Below the pieces are notes generated by a model, which saw nothing but the letters and a program-made list of their open reading frames with translations, had not been told where the DNA came from and did no database searches. Of a stretch of DNA of 64,000 bases, positions 1-8,417 are shown piece by piece; positions within the stretch are counted from its first letter, which is position 1; every line of letters starts with the position of its first letter. The DNA is taken from the NCBI RefSeq assembly GCF_003350345.1, contig NZ_QNVJ01000064.1, positions 62,001 to 126,000 on the forward strand. The letters run 5' to 3'. Origin of the DNA: Alkalilacustris brevis (GTDB lineage Bacteria > Pseudomonadota > Alphaproteobacteria > Rhodobacterales > Rhodobacteraceae). A program made the translations under genes and the position numbers.

Positions 1-260
1 CGCAGCCGCCCGACGATGACGATGGAAAAGGCGATGATGCGGCGGGTAATGCCCGAGGCGTTCATCAGCTCGCCCGCCAGCACGAAGAGCGGGATCGCCA
101 GCAACGGAAAAGAGTTGATCCCGCCGAACATCTCGGTGGCGACGATGCGCGGATGATAGGGCAGCGCGCCGGTCGCCATGAAATAGATCAGCGCGGCGAC
201 GATGGCGAAGGCCACCGGCACACCGACCAGGAGCGAAATGAAAAGAATGGCATAGACCAT
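1..260 (-). CDS. dctM: TRAP transporter large permease DctM, partial (N-terminus)
   Basis: Only the first 86 codons are inside the window; the rest lies beyond position 1. The visible part is very hydrophobic, starting MVYAILFISLLVGVPVAFAI, and continues with an FPLLAIPLFVLAGELM stretch typical of the large 12-TM subunit of TRAP transporters. This subunit forms the Na+-coupled channel in the inner membrane. It starts 3 nt after the small-permease stop codon, so the two genes are co-transcribed with the binding-protein gene upstream. Family assignment is firm; the substrate is unknown. Confidence 0.85.
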   Translation of the reverse strand, partial: MVYAILFISLLVGVPVAFAIVAALIYFMATGALPYHPRIVATEMFGGINSFPLLAIPLFVLAGELMNASGITRRIIAFSIVIVGRL

Positions 261-263
261 GGC

Positions 264-800
264 TCAGCCCCTGCTCGTGCGCAGATCGGAAATGCGCCGC
301 GCCAGCCTCACCGCCGCCGCGAGCGACAGAATGCCGCCACCGAGAACGAAGGAGAACTGCCAGGGCGCCATGCGGCCGAAAATCTCGATCCACTCGATGC
401 CGGTGTCGCGGGCCAGCCTTCGCGCGGCAGTGACGATGCCCGAGGCCTCGCGCGCGCCGCGGCTGTCGATGAACAGAAGCGCCGAGCGCGCCAGCATCAC
501 GCCGATCACGACCATCGCCAGATCGACCGCCGCGAACAACCATTCACGCAGCCGCGCCGGCAAATTGTCGGTGAGGATGGTGAAGCGGATGTGGCGATCC
601 TGCAGATAGGCCATCGCGACGCCGAACATCACCCCGTAGATCGCCAGATAGATCGGCAGTTCCTCGCCCCAGGCCCAGGAGCGGCCAAGGCCGTAGCGGC
701 GCGAGGAATTGAGGAAGATGATCAGGAAGACGCCCGCCATGCACAGCCCCGCCGCCCAGGCGAACAGCCGGCACAATCCGTCATTGAGGGTCTTGAGCAT
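264..800 (-). CDS. dctQ: TRAP transporter small permease DctQ
   Basis: A 178-residue membrane protein of the usual DctQ size. It has four hydrophobic segments (about residues 13-32, 48-68, 88-108 and 145-165) and a WGEELPIYLAIY stretch like the conserved WxEE region of this family. DctQ is the small 4-TM partner of DctM. The start is supported by GAGGAG six bases upstream. It sits between the binding-protein gene (170 nt upstream) and dctM (3 nt downstream), giving a normal dctP-dctQ-dctM order on the minus strand. Confidence 0.9.
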   Translation of the reverse strand: MLKTLNDGLCRLFAWAAGLCMAGVFLIIFLNSSRRYGLGRSWAWGEELPIYLAIYGVMFGVAMAYLQDRHIRFTILTDNLPARLREWLFAAVDLAMVVIGVMLARSALLFIDSRGAREASGIVTAARRLARDTGIEWIEIFGRMAPWQFSFVLGGGILSLAAAVRLARRISDLRTSRG

Positions 801-969
801 CGCGTTCTCCTCGGGGCCGGACCTTTGCGACGGGCGAGGCGGGGCCGGATCAGGACCGCGCCCCGGCTATCCGGCAGCGTGCTGGCAAGGCTTCATGCCT
901 GGGCAATCGGGAAATTCTGTCAATGCGCGCGGGGCCGTGCAAGCCCCGCGCACCTGATCGTTGCCGGCC

Positions 970-1986
970 TCAGTTCGAGGCGGCCGTCACGGCGTCGTTC
1001 AGCCGGTCGATCCAATCGGCCTGATCGCCCAGCTCCTCGCGCAGCCAGGATACCACGGCGGGCTGGGCCGCATCGCGGAACATGCCGATTTCCTCTTCGG
1101 TGGGTGCGTAAACCTGCAACCCGGCCTCGGCCACCAGGCGCACGCCCTCGGCAGAGGTAAACTGCTGAATCGCGCGTCCCATCAGCCCGGCGACCTTGGC
1201 CGCACGCGACACCACCGCTTGATCGGCAGGCGACAACGACTGGAAGAACTCTTCGTTGATCAGCAGGAAGTCGGTTGCGTAAACGTGGCCGTCGAGCGTC
1301 ATGTATTCCTGCAACTCGTGCAGGTTATTGCCATAGATCACGCCCACAGGGTTCTCCTGCCCGTCGACGACCCCGGTGGCCAGCGCGTTGGGCACTTCGG
1401 TCCAGGGCACCGGCGTGGGCTCGGCGCCCAGCGCTTCGACCATCTCGACATAGAGCGGGATCGGCTGGACGCGGATGCGCAGCCCTTCCATGTCGGCGGG
1501 GGTGCGGACTTCACGCACCGAGTTGGTGAAATGGCGCACGCCGGTTTCCCCATAGGCGAGCGTGCGCAGGCCGGACTCTTCAAGGCAATGCGCGGCCAGA
1601 TCGCGGCCGAACGGGCCGTCGAGAACCTCCCAGGCGACGGTCGGATAGGAGAAGGTGAAGGGAATATCCAGCACCTGTGCCGCCGCACAGACGCGGCTCA
1701 TGGCGCCCGAGACCATCACCACCTGGGTGAGCCCTTCCTGCGCCTGCTCGACGAGTTCGTTCTCGTTGCCCAGCGAGCCGGCGGGGTAGAGGTCGACCAT
1801 CAGATCGCTTTCCCCCTCGACGATGTTCTTGAAGATCAGCGCCGCGGCCCCTTTCTTGGAGCTTTGCCAATCTTCAGGATCGACATGAGCAAAGCGGATG
1901 GTTTGCGACTGGGCCATGCCCGCCCCAAGCACGAGAGCCAGAGCCGTCAGGCCGCCGACAATTGATCCGGATTTCGTATAACGCAT
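970..1986 (-). CDS. dctP: TRAP transporter substrate-binding protein DctP
   Basis: A 338-residue periplasmic binding protein. The first ~27 residues form a signal peptide ending in a MAQSQ-like cleavage region. The mature part has typical DctP landmarks: IRFAHVDPED near the N-terminus, GLRIRVQ (the Arg that usually binds the substrate carboxylate) and a GQENP hinge motif. A strong GGGGAGG ribosome site lies five bases before the ATG. It is the first gene of dctPQM, and the neighbouring shikimate/quinate-type dehydrogenase and TetR regulator suggest a hydroxylated alicyclic or aromatic acid as ligand (inference). The 801-969 gap to dctQ holds nothing else recognisable. Confidence 0.9.
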   Translation of the reverse strand: MRYTKSGSIVGGLTALALVLGAGMAQSQTIRFAHVDPEDWQSSKKGAAALIFKNIVEGESDLMVDLYPAGSLGNENELVEQAQEGLTQVVMVSGAMSRVCAAAQVLDIPFTFSYPTVAWEVLDGPFGRDLAAHCLEESGLRTLAYGETGVRHFTNSVREVRTPADMEGLRIRVQPIPLYVEMVEALGAEPTPVPWTEVPNALATGVVDGQENPVGVIYGNNLHELQEYMTLDGHVYATDFLLINEEFFQSLSPADQAVVSRAAKVAGLMGRAIQQFTSAEGVRLVAEAGLQVYAPTEEEIGMFRDAAQPAVVSWLREELGDQADWIDRLNDAVTAASN

Positions 1987-2060
1987 TTGGACCTCCCCAT
2001 TTCTTGCGTCGTGATGCCGGGTGAACCGGCGTGCTGGTTGTCTGCCCGGCTGTGGCCGGG

Positions 2061-2954
2061 TCAGGGTGAAAAGGAATTGAACGTGGCCATCATGCGCGAT
2101 GCATCGGCGCGACGGCCGGTGAACAGCTCGAAGGCACGCACCGCCTGGAACACCGCCATCCCCGATCCGGGCAGCACCCGGCAGCCCAGCTTGCGGGCGG
2201 CGGCCAGAAGCGCCGTCTCCAGCGGGAAATAGACGATATCGGCAACCCAGGTTTCAGGGCGCAACAGCGCGACCGAGCACGGAATGCCGGGGCATTTGGC
2301 CATCCCCACCGGCGTGGCGTTGACCAGGCCATCGACACCGTCGCGCAGCGCCGTGTCGGCCTCGGCGCTTGCGGCGCGGCCCGGATGCACTGCGTCGAGC
2401 CGCGACACCAGCGCCTGCGCGCGCGCGCGGTCGGTATCTGCGACAAGAAGCTGCCGCACGCCGCACTCAAGCAGTGCATGTGCAACCGCCACCCCGGCCC
2501 CGCCCGCGCCGATCAGCAGCACGCGGTCGCGCGGGGCGTCGGCCATGCCGCGCCGAAAGCTTTCGGCAAAGCCCCACATGTCGGTGTTGTGGCCGCTGCG
2601 CTTGCCATCGCGAAACACCACGGTGTTGACGGCCCCGAGCTTTTGCGCGGCATCCGACATCGTATCGAGATGCTGGATCACCGCGATCTTGTGAGGATAG
2701 GTGATGTTGAGCCCGACGAAACCCTGGCTTTCGGTGATGTCCAGCAGGTCGGCCAGGGACTGGCCGTGATGGCCGGCATCGGTATCGAACAGATGATAAT
2801 TCATGACGAAGCCCTGGGCACGGGCCTCGGCCTCGTGCATCCGCGGCGTCCGAGATAGCTGAATGCCGCCGCCGACAAGGCCGGCCGATACCGCCGTGTG
2901 AAGGTATCGTGGCACACCCGCCACCTGTCCGGCCTCCGAAGCTTGCTCCAGCAC
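2061..2954 (-). CDS. Shikimate/quinate dehydrogenase family protein (AroE-like)
   Basis: A NAD(P)-dependent oxidoreductase of the AroE fold, 297 residues. The substrate-binding motif reads SRTPRMHE (residues 34-41) instead of the SxSP of biosynthetic AroE; this SRTP form is typical of quinate/shikimate dehydrogenases used in catabolism. Catalytic Lys89 (NITYPHK) and Asp125 (HNTD) are present, and GAGGAG (149-154) binds the nucleotide. The start is taken as GTG at 2954 because an AAGGGGGGAG sequence precedes it; a TTG at 2969 is the alternative. The gene is divergent from a TetR regulator and precedes dctPQM, so it probably oxidises the imported substrate. The exact substrate is not provable here. 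Confidence 0.8.
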   Translation of the reverse strand: MLEQASEAGQVAGVPRYLHTAVSAGLVGGGIQLSRTPRMHEAEARAQGFVMNYHLFDTDAGHHGQSLADLLDITESQGFVGLNITYPHKIAVIQHLDTMSDAAQKLGAVNTVVFRDGKRSGHNTDMWGFAESFRRGMADAPRDRVLLIGAGGAGVAVAHALLECGVRQLLVADTDRARAQALVSRLDAVHPGRAASAEADTALRDGVDGLVNATPVGMAKCPGIPCSVALLRPETWVADIVYFPLETALLAAARKLGCRVLPGSGMAVFQAVRAFELFTGRRADASRMMATFNSFSP

Positions 2955-2999
2955 TGCTCCCCCCTTCAAGGCGACTCGCCCTGCCTAGCTTCCCGAAGC

Positions 3000-3053
3000 A
3001 TTTAACTGGCTGGTTAAATTGTCAACGAAAAATTGTACTGTTCGGTTAAATTG
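3000..3053. promoter_or_regulatory. Probable TetR operator pair between aroE-like and tetR
   Basis: A perfect inverted repeat, ATTTAAC-N6-GTTAAAT, covers 3000-3019. A 17-bp direct repeat of its right half follows: ACTGGCTGGTTAAATTG at 3005-3021 and ACTGTTCGGTTAAATTG at 3037-3053, identical at 14 of 17 positions and exactly 32 bp apart (three helical turns). It lies in the short divergent intergenic region between the dehydrogenase and tetR, where an autoregulating repressor would bind. Confidence 0.6.
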
Positions 3054-3086
3054 ATTTCCGGCAGACTGTGTGAGATGGAGACGCGC

Positions 3087-3773
3087 ATGGCCGAACAACA
3101 AAGAAACAAATGGAAGCAGGATCCCGAGGCCGTGCGCGCCGATATCCTGCGCGTTGCCACCGACGAATTCGCCCGGGCCGGGCTTGCCGGCGCACGCATG
3201 GACGAGATCGCCGCGCGCACCCGCACCTCCAAGCGCATGATCTACTATTACTTCGGCGACAAGGAAGGGCTCTACCGCGCCGTCCTGGAACAGGCCTATC
3301 GCGGAATGCGGCTGGGCGAACAGGAACTCGCGCTCGACTCCCTGCCGCCGGAAAAGGCCCTGCGCGCGCTGGTGATCTATTCGTTCGACCACCATTGGGA
3401 GAACGGCGATTTCATCCGGCTGGTGATGACCGAGAACATGCACGAAGGCGCCTACATGGAGATGTCGGACGAGATTCGCGCGCTCAATGCCTCGGCCATC
3501 GACCGGGTGCGGCAACTCTATGACCGCGGGCGCGCCGGCGGAGTGTTTCGCGACGGCATCGACCCGCTCAAGCTGCACTGGCTGATAAGCGGGCTGAGCT
3601 TCTTCTACCGGTCCAACAGTGCGACCTTCGGTCTGCTCTTCGGGCAGGAACTGTTTGATGAGGCGGGGCGCGAAGCCGTGCGCCAGGAAGTCGTCGAAGC
3701 GGTGATGCGCTACGTTCTGGCCCGCTCGCCCGGCGCAGAGCGCGGGGCAGGAGAGGCGCCTTCGTCACACTGA
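3087..3773 (+). CDS. TetR/AcrR family transcriptional regulator
   Basis: A 228-residue regulator. Residues ~10-60 form the TetR DNA-binding domain: ILRVATDEFARAGLAGARM, then a helix-turn-helix ending TSKRMIYYYFGDKEGLYRAV. The C-terminal ~160 residues are the variable ligand-binding and dimer domain. ATG 3087 is chosen because GGAG lies six bases upstream; in-frame ATGs at 3075 and 3033 lack such a site. It is divergent from the shikimate/quinate-type dehydrogenase and dctPQM, with an inverted-repeat operator in between, so it likely represses that operon and itself until an inducer is bound. The ligand is unknown. Confidence 0.88.
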   Translation: MAEQQRNKWKQDPEAVRADILRVATDEFARAGLAGARMDEIAARTRTSKRMIYYYFGDKEGLYRAVLEQAYRGMRLGEQELALDSLPPEKALRALVIYSFDHHWENGDFIRLVMTENMHEGAYMEMSDEIRALNASAIDRVRQLYDRGRAGGVFRDGIDPLKLHWLISGLSFFYRSNSATFGLLFGQELFDEAGREAVRQEVVEAVMRYVLARSPGAERGAGEAPSSH

Positions 3774-4109
3774 TGAAGCTCTCAAGGCGCCCCGAAGCGG
3801 TGCTTGCCTGACATCAGCGCCAATGGTGCAGGTCAGGCGCGGCCCCCGGCAAGAAATCCCCCGGGGCCTTCGAACAGAAGACTGCGCGACATGAGCATCC
3901 GACCAGTGCAGGCCCGGCTCAAAGCCCGCTCCATGCAGGCTTATAGCGCGCCCGCGCTTGATCTGTTGCACCCCGTCCGCCCTGTCACGACGGAGGCTTG
4001 CCTGCGGCACGACGGCGGGCGCATCCGCGCCCACCTGTCTGCTGGAAATATGCTTTATTGGTGACAGGCGACGCCCCCGGGCGCCCACGGGGGCGGTAGC
4101 AGCCTGCTT
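3774..4109. other. Intergenic region with a hairpin, no gene seen
   Basis: A 336-bp gap between tetR and the convergent end of the enoyl-CoA hydratase gene. No coding frame looks real. An 8-bp perfect inverted repeat, CGCCCCCG at 4072-4079 and CGGGGGCG at 4088-4095, lies 15 bp past the hydratase stop codon and may end that transcript, but no T-run follows it on either strand. Nothing else was recognised. Confidence 0.4.
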
Positions 4110-4928
4110 TCATGTCTTGCGGTCAGCCTTGTCGAGAAAAGCCTCGACCGATGCTCGATGCTCTTTGGTCGTGTAGCAGATCGCCTGGGCCTGGCGGCCC
4201 AGCGCGAAGACCTCGTCGCCGGAGCTTTCGAACGTCTTGTCCAGGATCGCCTTTGTCAGGGCCACGGCCGCCGGTGCGCCCTGTGTCAACTCCTCCGCCC
4301 AGGCGCATGAGGTGTCGATCAGGTCTCCGGGGGACGTGACACGATCGACCAGACCGATCGAAAGGGCCTCGTCGGCCAACACGACACGCCCTGAAAGAAT
4401 AAGTTCCTTGGCCCGCGCCAGTCCGACCCGGCGCGGCAGGAAATACATCCCGCCACCGTCGGACACGAGCCCGCGCTTGAGAAAGCTCATCGACATCTTG
4501 GCGCCATCCGCCGCCACGATGAAATCGCAGGCCATCGCCATGTCGAGGCCAAGCCCGAAGGCCGCCCCATTGACAGCCGCGATCACCGGCTTGGTGCAGC
4601 CGTGGATCACCGCGATGCCCCGGTGCGTCTGTTTCTGACGCTTCCAGCCATTGAAAGCGACATCGCCCTGCGGTGCGTTCAACCGCTCGCGCATTCCGGC
4701 GATATCTCCGCCCGAACAAAACCCCTTGCCGGCGCCCGTCAGGATCACTGCGCGCACTTCCGGGGTCCGATCAGCCCATTCGAATGCCGCGACCAACTCC
4801 TGCCGCATCTGATCGTTGATGGCGTTGCGGACCTCGGGGCGGTTGAGGCGGATGATGGCGGAAACGCCGCGAGTTTCGATTTCAATAAACTCCGCCGACG
4901 GAGCGGATACTGCGCTATTATCTTTCAT
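4110..4928 (-). CDS. Enoyl-CoA hydratase/isomerase family protein
   Basis: A 272-residue crotonase-fold protein. The oxyanion-hole motif GKGFCSGGDIAGM and a second motif, GAAFGLGLDMAMACD, are present, followed by RGLVSDGGGMYFLPR. The position of the first catalytic Glu of classical hydratases is Asp (GLD), and the second region reads VSDGGG, closer to PaaG-like isomerases or hydrolases than to FadB-type hydratases, so the exact reaction is open. The start at 4928 fits AGGAAGAGG just before the ATG; the frame is open further upstream but would overlap the MmgE/PrpD gene. Last gene of an SDR - MmgE/PrpD - hydratase operon (28-nt gap). Confidence 0.82.
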   Translation of the reverse strand: MKDNSAVSAPSAEFIEIETRGVSAIIRLNRPEVRNAINDQMRQELVAAFEWADRTPEVRAVILTGAGKGFCSGGDIAGMRERLNAPQGDVAFNGWKRQKQTHRGIAVIHGCTKPVIAAVNGAAFGLGLDMAMACDFIVAADGAKMSMSFLKRGLVSDGGGMYFLPRRVGLARAKELILSGRVVLADEALSIGLVDRVTSPGDLIDTSCAWAEELTQGAPAAVALTKAILDKTFESSGDEVFALGRQAQAICYTTKEHRASVEAFLDKADRKT

Positions 4929-4956
4929 CCTCTTCCTGATCCTTGTCTTGTCCTGC

Positions 4957-6324
4957 TCATGCCGCAGGGCGTCGGTGGTTCTTGAGGGTGACGCCGCCAG
5001 GCAGGGCATCGGAATTCATGATGACGTCTCGCAGACGCGCGGCTTCTTCATGGCCAAGGACACCGACGGTCAATTCCTCATACTTCTCGACAAGCTCGGC
5101 GTCGGTGAAGGGATCGTCGGGATCGCCCTTGCGCGTGGGCTGGAAATGCTCGATCACTTCGCCGGAGTTCAGCTTGATTATCAGGCGCGCCTGGCGCCGC
5201 GCGGGATAGGCGGCGGTAATCTCGCTATCTTCGACGACCGTCACCTTGTGCATGAAGTCGCGCAGATCGGCCCGGGCCAGGGCCTCGGGCGAGAAGGCCG
5301 CCAGACGAACCGCCCCCGTATGAACCAGGGCTGCAGCGCAATACTGCACGCTGAAGCGGGCATCGCGGGCGTCGTTCACCTCCATCCGGTCGCAAATGGC
5401 AACTGTGGGGCCATAGCCCTGTATCTCGATCCGGGCGACGTCACCTGGGCCAAAGCTGTGCTTGGCCTGCATCGCGCGGATGCCGTCGAGCGCCGGAAAA
5501 ATGTGGCCGCAGCAGCCGTGGTTCTTGAACGTGATCCGCGAGATCGGGGTCCACTCGCCAAGCCCGGCAAGCCCTGCCTGCCAGTTGCCGGTTCCGTCGC
5601 TCGTAGCGGCGGCATAGCCGTGGGCCGCGTGAAGGCTGTCGGGTGAGCCGGTCACGCCCGCAGCGGCGGCAAGCCCTGCCAGAACGCCGGCCTCTGCCGC
5701 ATGACCGCAATGCAAGGGCTTGGTCTGCCCCCGCCCTTGCAGGTTCTCCTGATGGCCTCCGGCAAAGCTGCTTGCAATGGCGATGGCGTGGCCAATCTGA
5801 TCCGCATCGCAGCCCTTGAGCATCGCAGCGGAAACAGCGGCCCCCATGGTGCCCACGGTCGCAGTGATGTGCCAGTTGCGGTAGTGGCTGGGCTGCAGCG
5901 CCATGGCGATCCGGCACCCGACCTCATAGCCGCCGATCACCGCGCGATAAAACGCCTCCGCGCTTGCGCCTTCGGCCTGCGCCACGGCAAGCGCGGCAGA
6001 AATCGTTGGGCTGGCCGGATGGTAGCCGCCATCGCGGAAGATGTCGTCGAACTCGACAGTGTGGCTTGCCGTGCCATTGAGCAGCGCCGCATGGCGCGCG
6101 GTGCCGCGGGCACCGTCCACATAGGCGATCGCCTCACCCTCCCCGCGCCCTGTCGCAAGCGCGCGGGACAGCGTCACTCCAGGCCCTTCGAGGCAACCGG
6201 GCAAAAGCGCGGCGAACCAGTCGAGAACCGCGCGGCGGGCATCATGCGCAACATCATCCGCAAGAGCGCGGCTGTGCCAGCCTTCGGCCGCGCGCGCCAG
6301 ATCCATCAACGGGTTGCCATTCAT
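4957..6324 (-). CDS. MmgE/PrpD family protein
   Basis: A 455-residue member of the MmgE/PrpD fold, which includes 2-methylcitrate dehydratase and cis-aconitate decarboxylase. Landmarks are HTVEFDDIF and GGYHPASPTISAALAVA (residues ~88-115), an internal GHQENLQGRGQTKPLHCGHAAEAG segment split by the active-site region, and a C-terminal RKGDPDDPFTDAELVEKYEE motif. Members act on tri- or dicarboxylates or related acids, so a dehydratase, decarboxylase or isomerase step on a carboxylate is plausible. It follows the SDR gene by 4 nt. There is no prpB or prpC nearby, which argues against the methylcitrate cycle. Confidence 0.85.
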   Translation of the reverse strand: MNGNPLMDLARAAEGWHSRALADDVAHDARRAVLDWFAALLPGCLEGPGVTLSRALATGRGEGEAIAYVDGARGTARHAALLNGTASHTVEFDDIFRDGGYHPASPTISAALAVAQAEGASAEAFYRAVIGGYEVGCRIAMALQPSHYRNWHITATVGTMGAAVSAAMLKGCDADQIGHAIAIASSFAGGHQENLQGRGQTKPLHCGHAAEAGVLAGLAAAAGVTGSPDSLHAAHGYAAATSDGTGNWQAGLAGLGEWTPISRITFKNHGCCGHIFPALDGIRAMQAKHSFGPGDVARIEIQGYGPTVAICDRMEVNDARDARFSVQYCAAALVHTGAVRLAAFSPEALARADLRDFMHKVTVVEDSEITAAYPARRQARLIIKLNSGEVIEHFQPTRKGDPDDPFTDAELVEKYEELTVGVLGHEEAARLRDVIMNSDALPGGVTLKNHRRPAA

Positions 6325-6328
6325 TTCG

Positions 6329-7120
6329 TTACCCCCGTTTCAGCAGCAGGCCGCCATCGACCGGCAAGAGGACGCCAGTGATGTATTTCGCCTCGTCCGA
6401 CGCCAGGAACACAGCGGCATTGGCGATGTCCCAGGCCTCGCCCATCCGGCCCATGGGGACCAGCGCATCACGTTCCGCGCGGATATCCTCGCGCGAGCGG
6501 CCGCTCTCCTGGGCGCGGCGCTCGATCGCCATGGGCGTGTTGATCAGGCCGGGCAGAATCGCGTTTGCGCGCACACCATAGGGCGCGTTCTCGGCAGCAA
6601 CGTGCTGCGTGAACGAATTGACCGCGCCTTTCGACGTCTTGTAGGTCACGGTCGGCCGCAACGCGAAGGACGCGGTCGAAGAGATGTTGGTGATGGCTCC
6701 GGCGCGGCGCTCGCGCATCGAGGGCAGCGCCGCCTTGCAGAGCATGAACATGCTCTTGAGGTTGATCCCCATGATCCGGTCCCAGACATCGGCGTCCAGA
6801 TCGGGCGTGGCCTTATCCCCTTTGGAAAGGCCGACATTGTTGTGCAGGACGTCGATACGGCCGAACTTCTCGAGAGTCGTTCGGACGATGTCCTGACAGG
6901 CAGCCTCGTCGGTCACGTCCGCCGGAATGACGATGGAGTCGCCGCCACCGATCATCTCTCGCGTTTCCTCTGCCCAGTCGCGATTGATATCGACCAGAAC
7001 ACAGGTCGCGCCTTCCTCGGCGAACCGGATGGCCGTAGCCCGCCCGTTACCGGGGGTCGTGCCGGGCTGCTGCCCTGCCCCTGTGATGATTGCCACTTTA
7101 TTGCTCAGTCGTGCGCTCAT
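6329..7120 (-). CDS. SDR family NAD(P)-dependent oxidoreductase
   Basis: A 263-residue classical short-chain dehydrogenase. The active-site Ser147/148, Tyr160 and Lys164 (YKTSK) are present, with NNVG at 94-97 and the family C-terminus ITGVLLPVDGG. The cofactor loop is unusual: TGAG at 13-16 is followed by an insertion (QQPGTTP) before GNGRA, lengthening the normal TGxxxGxG turn. First gene of a three-gene operon with MmgE/PrpD and an enoyl-CoA hydratase. GGAGAGG lies about 11 bases upstream of the ATG. Likely oxidises a hydroxy group of the pathway intermediate; substrate unknown. Confidence 0.85.
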   Translation of the reverse strand: MSARLSNKVAIITGAGQQPGTTPGNGRATAIRFAEEGATCVLVDINRDWAEETREMIGGGDSIVIPADVTDEAACQDIVRTTLEKFGRIDVLHNNVGLSKGDKATPDLDADVWDRIMGINLKSMFMLCKAALPSMRERRAGAITNISSTASFALRPTVTYKTSKGAVNSFTQHVAAENAPYGVRANAILPGLINTPMAIERRAQESGRSREDIRAERDALVPMGRMGEAWDIANAAVFLASDEAKYITGVLLPVDGGLLLKRG

Positions 7121-7222
7121 GATACCGAATTACCTCTCCAAAGCTGACATCAGTCTAGCAGCACTCGGGCAGGGCAAGACCTGATTAGAGGTAAGGCTCG
7201 GCAAATCGCGAGTCTGACAAGA

Positions 7223-8152
7223 TCAGGGCCGGTCGGGCGCACCTGATTTGAAGAACTCGCGCGGTTGACCCACCTGATCGAGCAACCAGTCGATGAACCG
7301 TTTCGTCTTGACGCTGACCGAAACCGTCTTGGGCCAGATCACATAGAACGCCGCCCCCGTCGGAATCCCCATGTCGAGCGGTCGGACAAGCCGGCCCTCC
7401 GCGATCATGTGATCCAGCAGCCCAAGCTGCCCGATAGCCAGTCCGAAGCCCTGCTGCGCCGCCGAGAACGTCAACAGCGAGGTCTCGAACTCCGTGCCCG
7501 TGTTGAAATCCAGATCCACGCCAACCGCCCGCGCCCAGAACTCCCATGCGCGCCGGCGATACCGCGAATGCAGCAACTCGCCCTTCGTGACATCCTCGGG
7601 TTTGCACAGCCCGCCAATGGAATCGAGATACGGCTGGTTGCACACCACGTCGACCTCTTCGTCCCACAGCTTGCGGCTGCGCGCATCGCGCCAGTCACCG
7701 TTGCCCAGCTGCAGGGCGACATCCAGATGCGTCCCGCGGAAATCCAGCGGCTCGACCCTTGTATCGAAACGCACGCGGATATCGGGATGCCGGCGCGTAA
7801 ACCCCATGAGTTTCGGCATCAGCCAGTGATGCGCCATGGTCGGGTGCACACGCAGATTGACCGTGCCTTCGGTTTCATGGCTGATCATGCGCTGGGTCGC
7901 GCGCTCCAGATCGTCGAACAGACGCGCGATCTCCAGCCCGAAAGTGCGCCCCACCTCGGTCAACTTCGCAGACCGCACGCCGCGTTCAAACAGGCTCACA
8001 TCCAGATAATTCTCAAGCGTCGATATCTGCCGGCTGATGGCAACCTGGCTGACACCAAGTTCTTTTGCGGCGGCCGTGAATGTCTTGTGGCGCGACGCAA
8101 CCGCGAAAGAGCGAAGCGGGTTCAGCGGCAGATTGATGCGGCGACGCTGCAT
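7223..8152 (-). CDS. LysR family transcriptional regulator (GcvA-like)
   Basis: A 309-residue LysR regulator. The N-terminal HTH (residues ~8-66) reads NPLRSFAVASRHKTFTAAAK and continues through VSQVAISRQI, as in GcvA-type members. The co-inducer domain follows from ~95. It lies between the SDR operon on its own strand and a divergent D-2-hydroxyacid dehydrogenase. Its upstream region carries a TTAGGCTA/CTGC-ACAAA motif that recurs before tctBAC, and the copy here contains CTAAT, the GcvA recognition pentamer. It therefore probably controls this catabolic cluster (inference). The ribosome site is weak. Confidence 0.85.
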   Translation of the reverse strand: MQRRRINLPLNPLRSFAVASRHKTFTAAAKELGVSQVAISRQISTLENYLDVSLFERGVRSAKLTEVGRTFGLEIARLFDDLERATQRMISHETEGTVNLRVHPTMAHHWLMPKLMGFTRRHPDIRVRFDTRVEPLDFRGTHLDVALQLGNGDWRDARSRKLWDEEVDVVCNQPYLDSIGGLCKPEDVTKGELLHSRYRRRAWEFWARAVGVDLDFNTGTEFETSLLTFSAAQQGFGLAIGQLGLLDHMIAEGRLVRPLDMGIPTGAAFYVIWPKTVSVSVKTKRFIDWLLDQVGQPREFFKSGAPDRP

Positions 8153-8202
8153 AAGCTCTGGTTATCCTTGAGCGACAAATAGGCACTTAACGCACTGTCT
8201 GT

Positions 8203-8222
8203 TTAGGCTAATCTGCAACAAA
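8203..8222. promoter_or_regulatory. Putative LysR operator, copy 1
   Basis: TTAGGCTA at 8203-8210, then CTGCAACAAA at 8213-8222. TTAGGCTAA is itself a palindrome. The same motif, TTAGGCTA-N3-CTGCGACAAA, occurs at 12623-12643 upstream of tctB. The site is about 51-70 bp before the LysR start and about 200 bp before the divergent hydroxyacid dehydrogenase. The rest of 8153-8417 shows no gene. Confidence 0.45.
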
Positions 8223-8417
8223 GACAACCGTCAAGTTGGCTGTGAACCTCGCAGCGCGACCTAAATACGCTTGTGGGCACGACGGTTCCTGCGCCAGACT
8301 CCTGGTGCAGAAGGTCGCTCTGAGCAAGACGTATCAACGGGTATGTTTCTTCATGCCCAAATCCCATGAACCTCAAGCCCGATCCTCCGCCGCAAACATC
8401 TAGAGAGGCCGACCATC

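Noticed and set aside
153-1160. A 335-codon plus-strand frame across dctM, dctQ and dctP
   Set aside because: It runs antisense to three well-recognised genes and the intergenic gap and has no domain.
3005-3053. Direct repeats as a CRISPR-like array
   Set aside because: Only two copies exist, they are imperfect, and they sit in a promoter; an operator explains them better.
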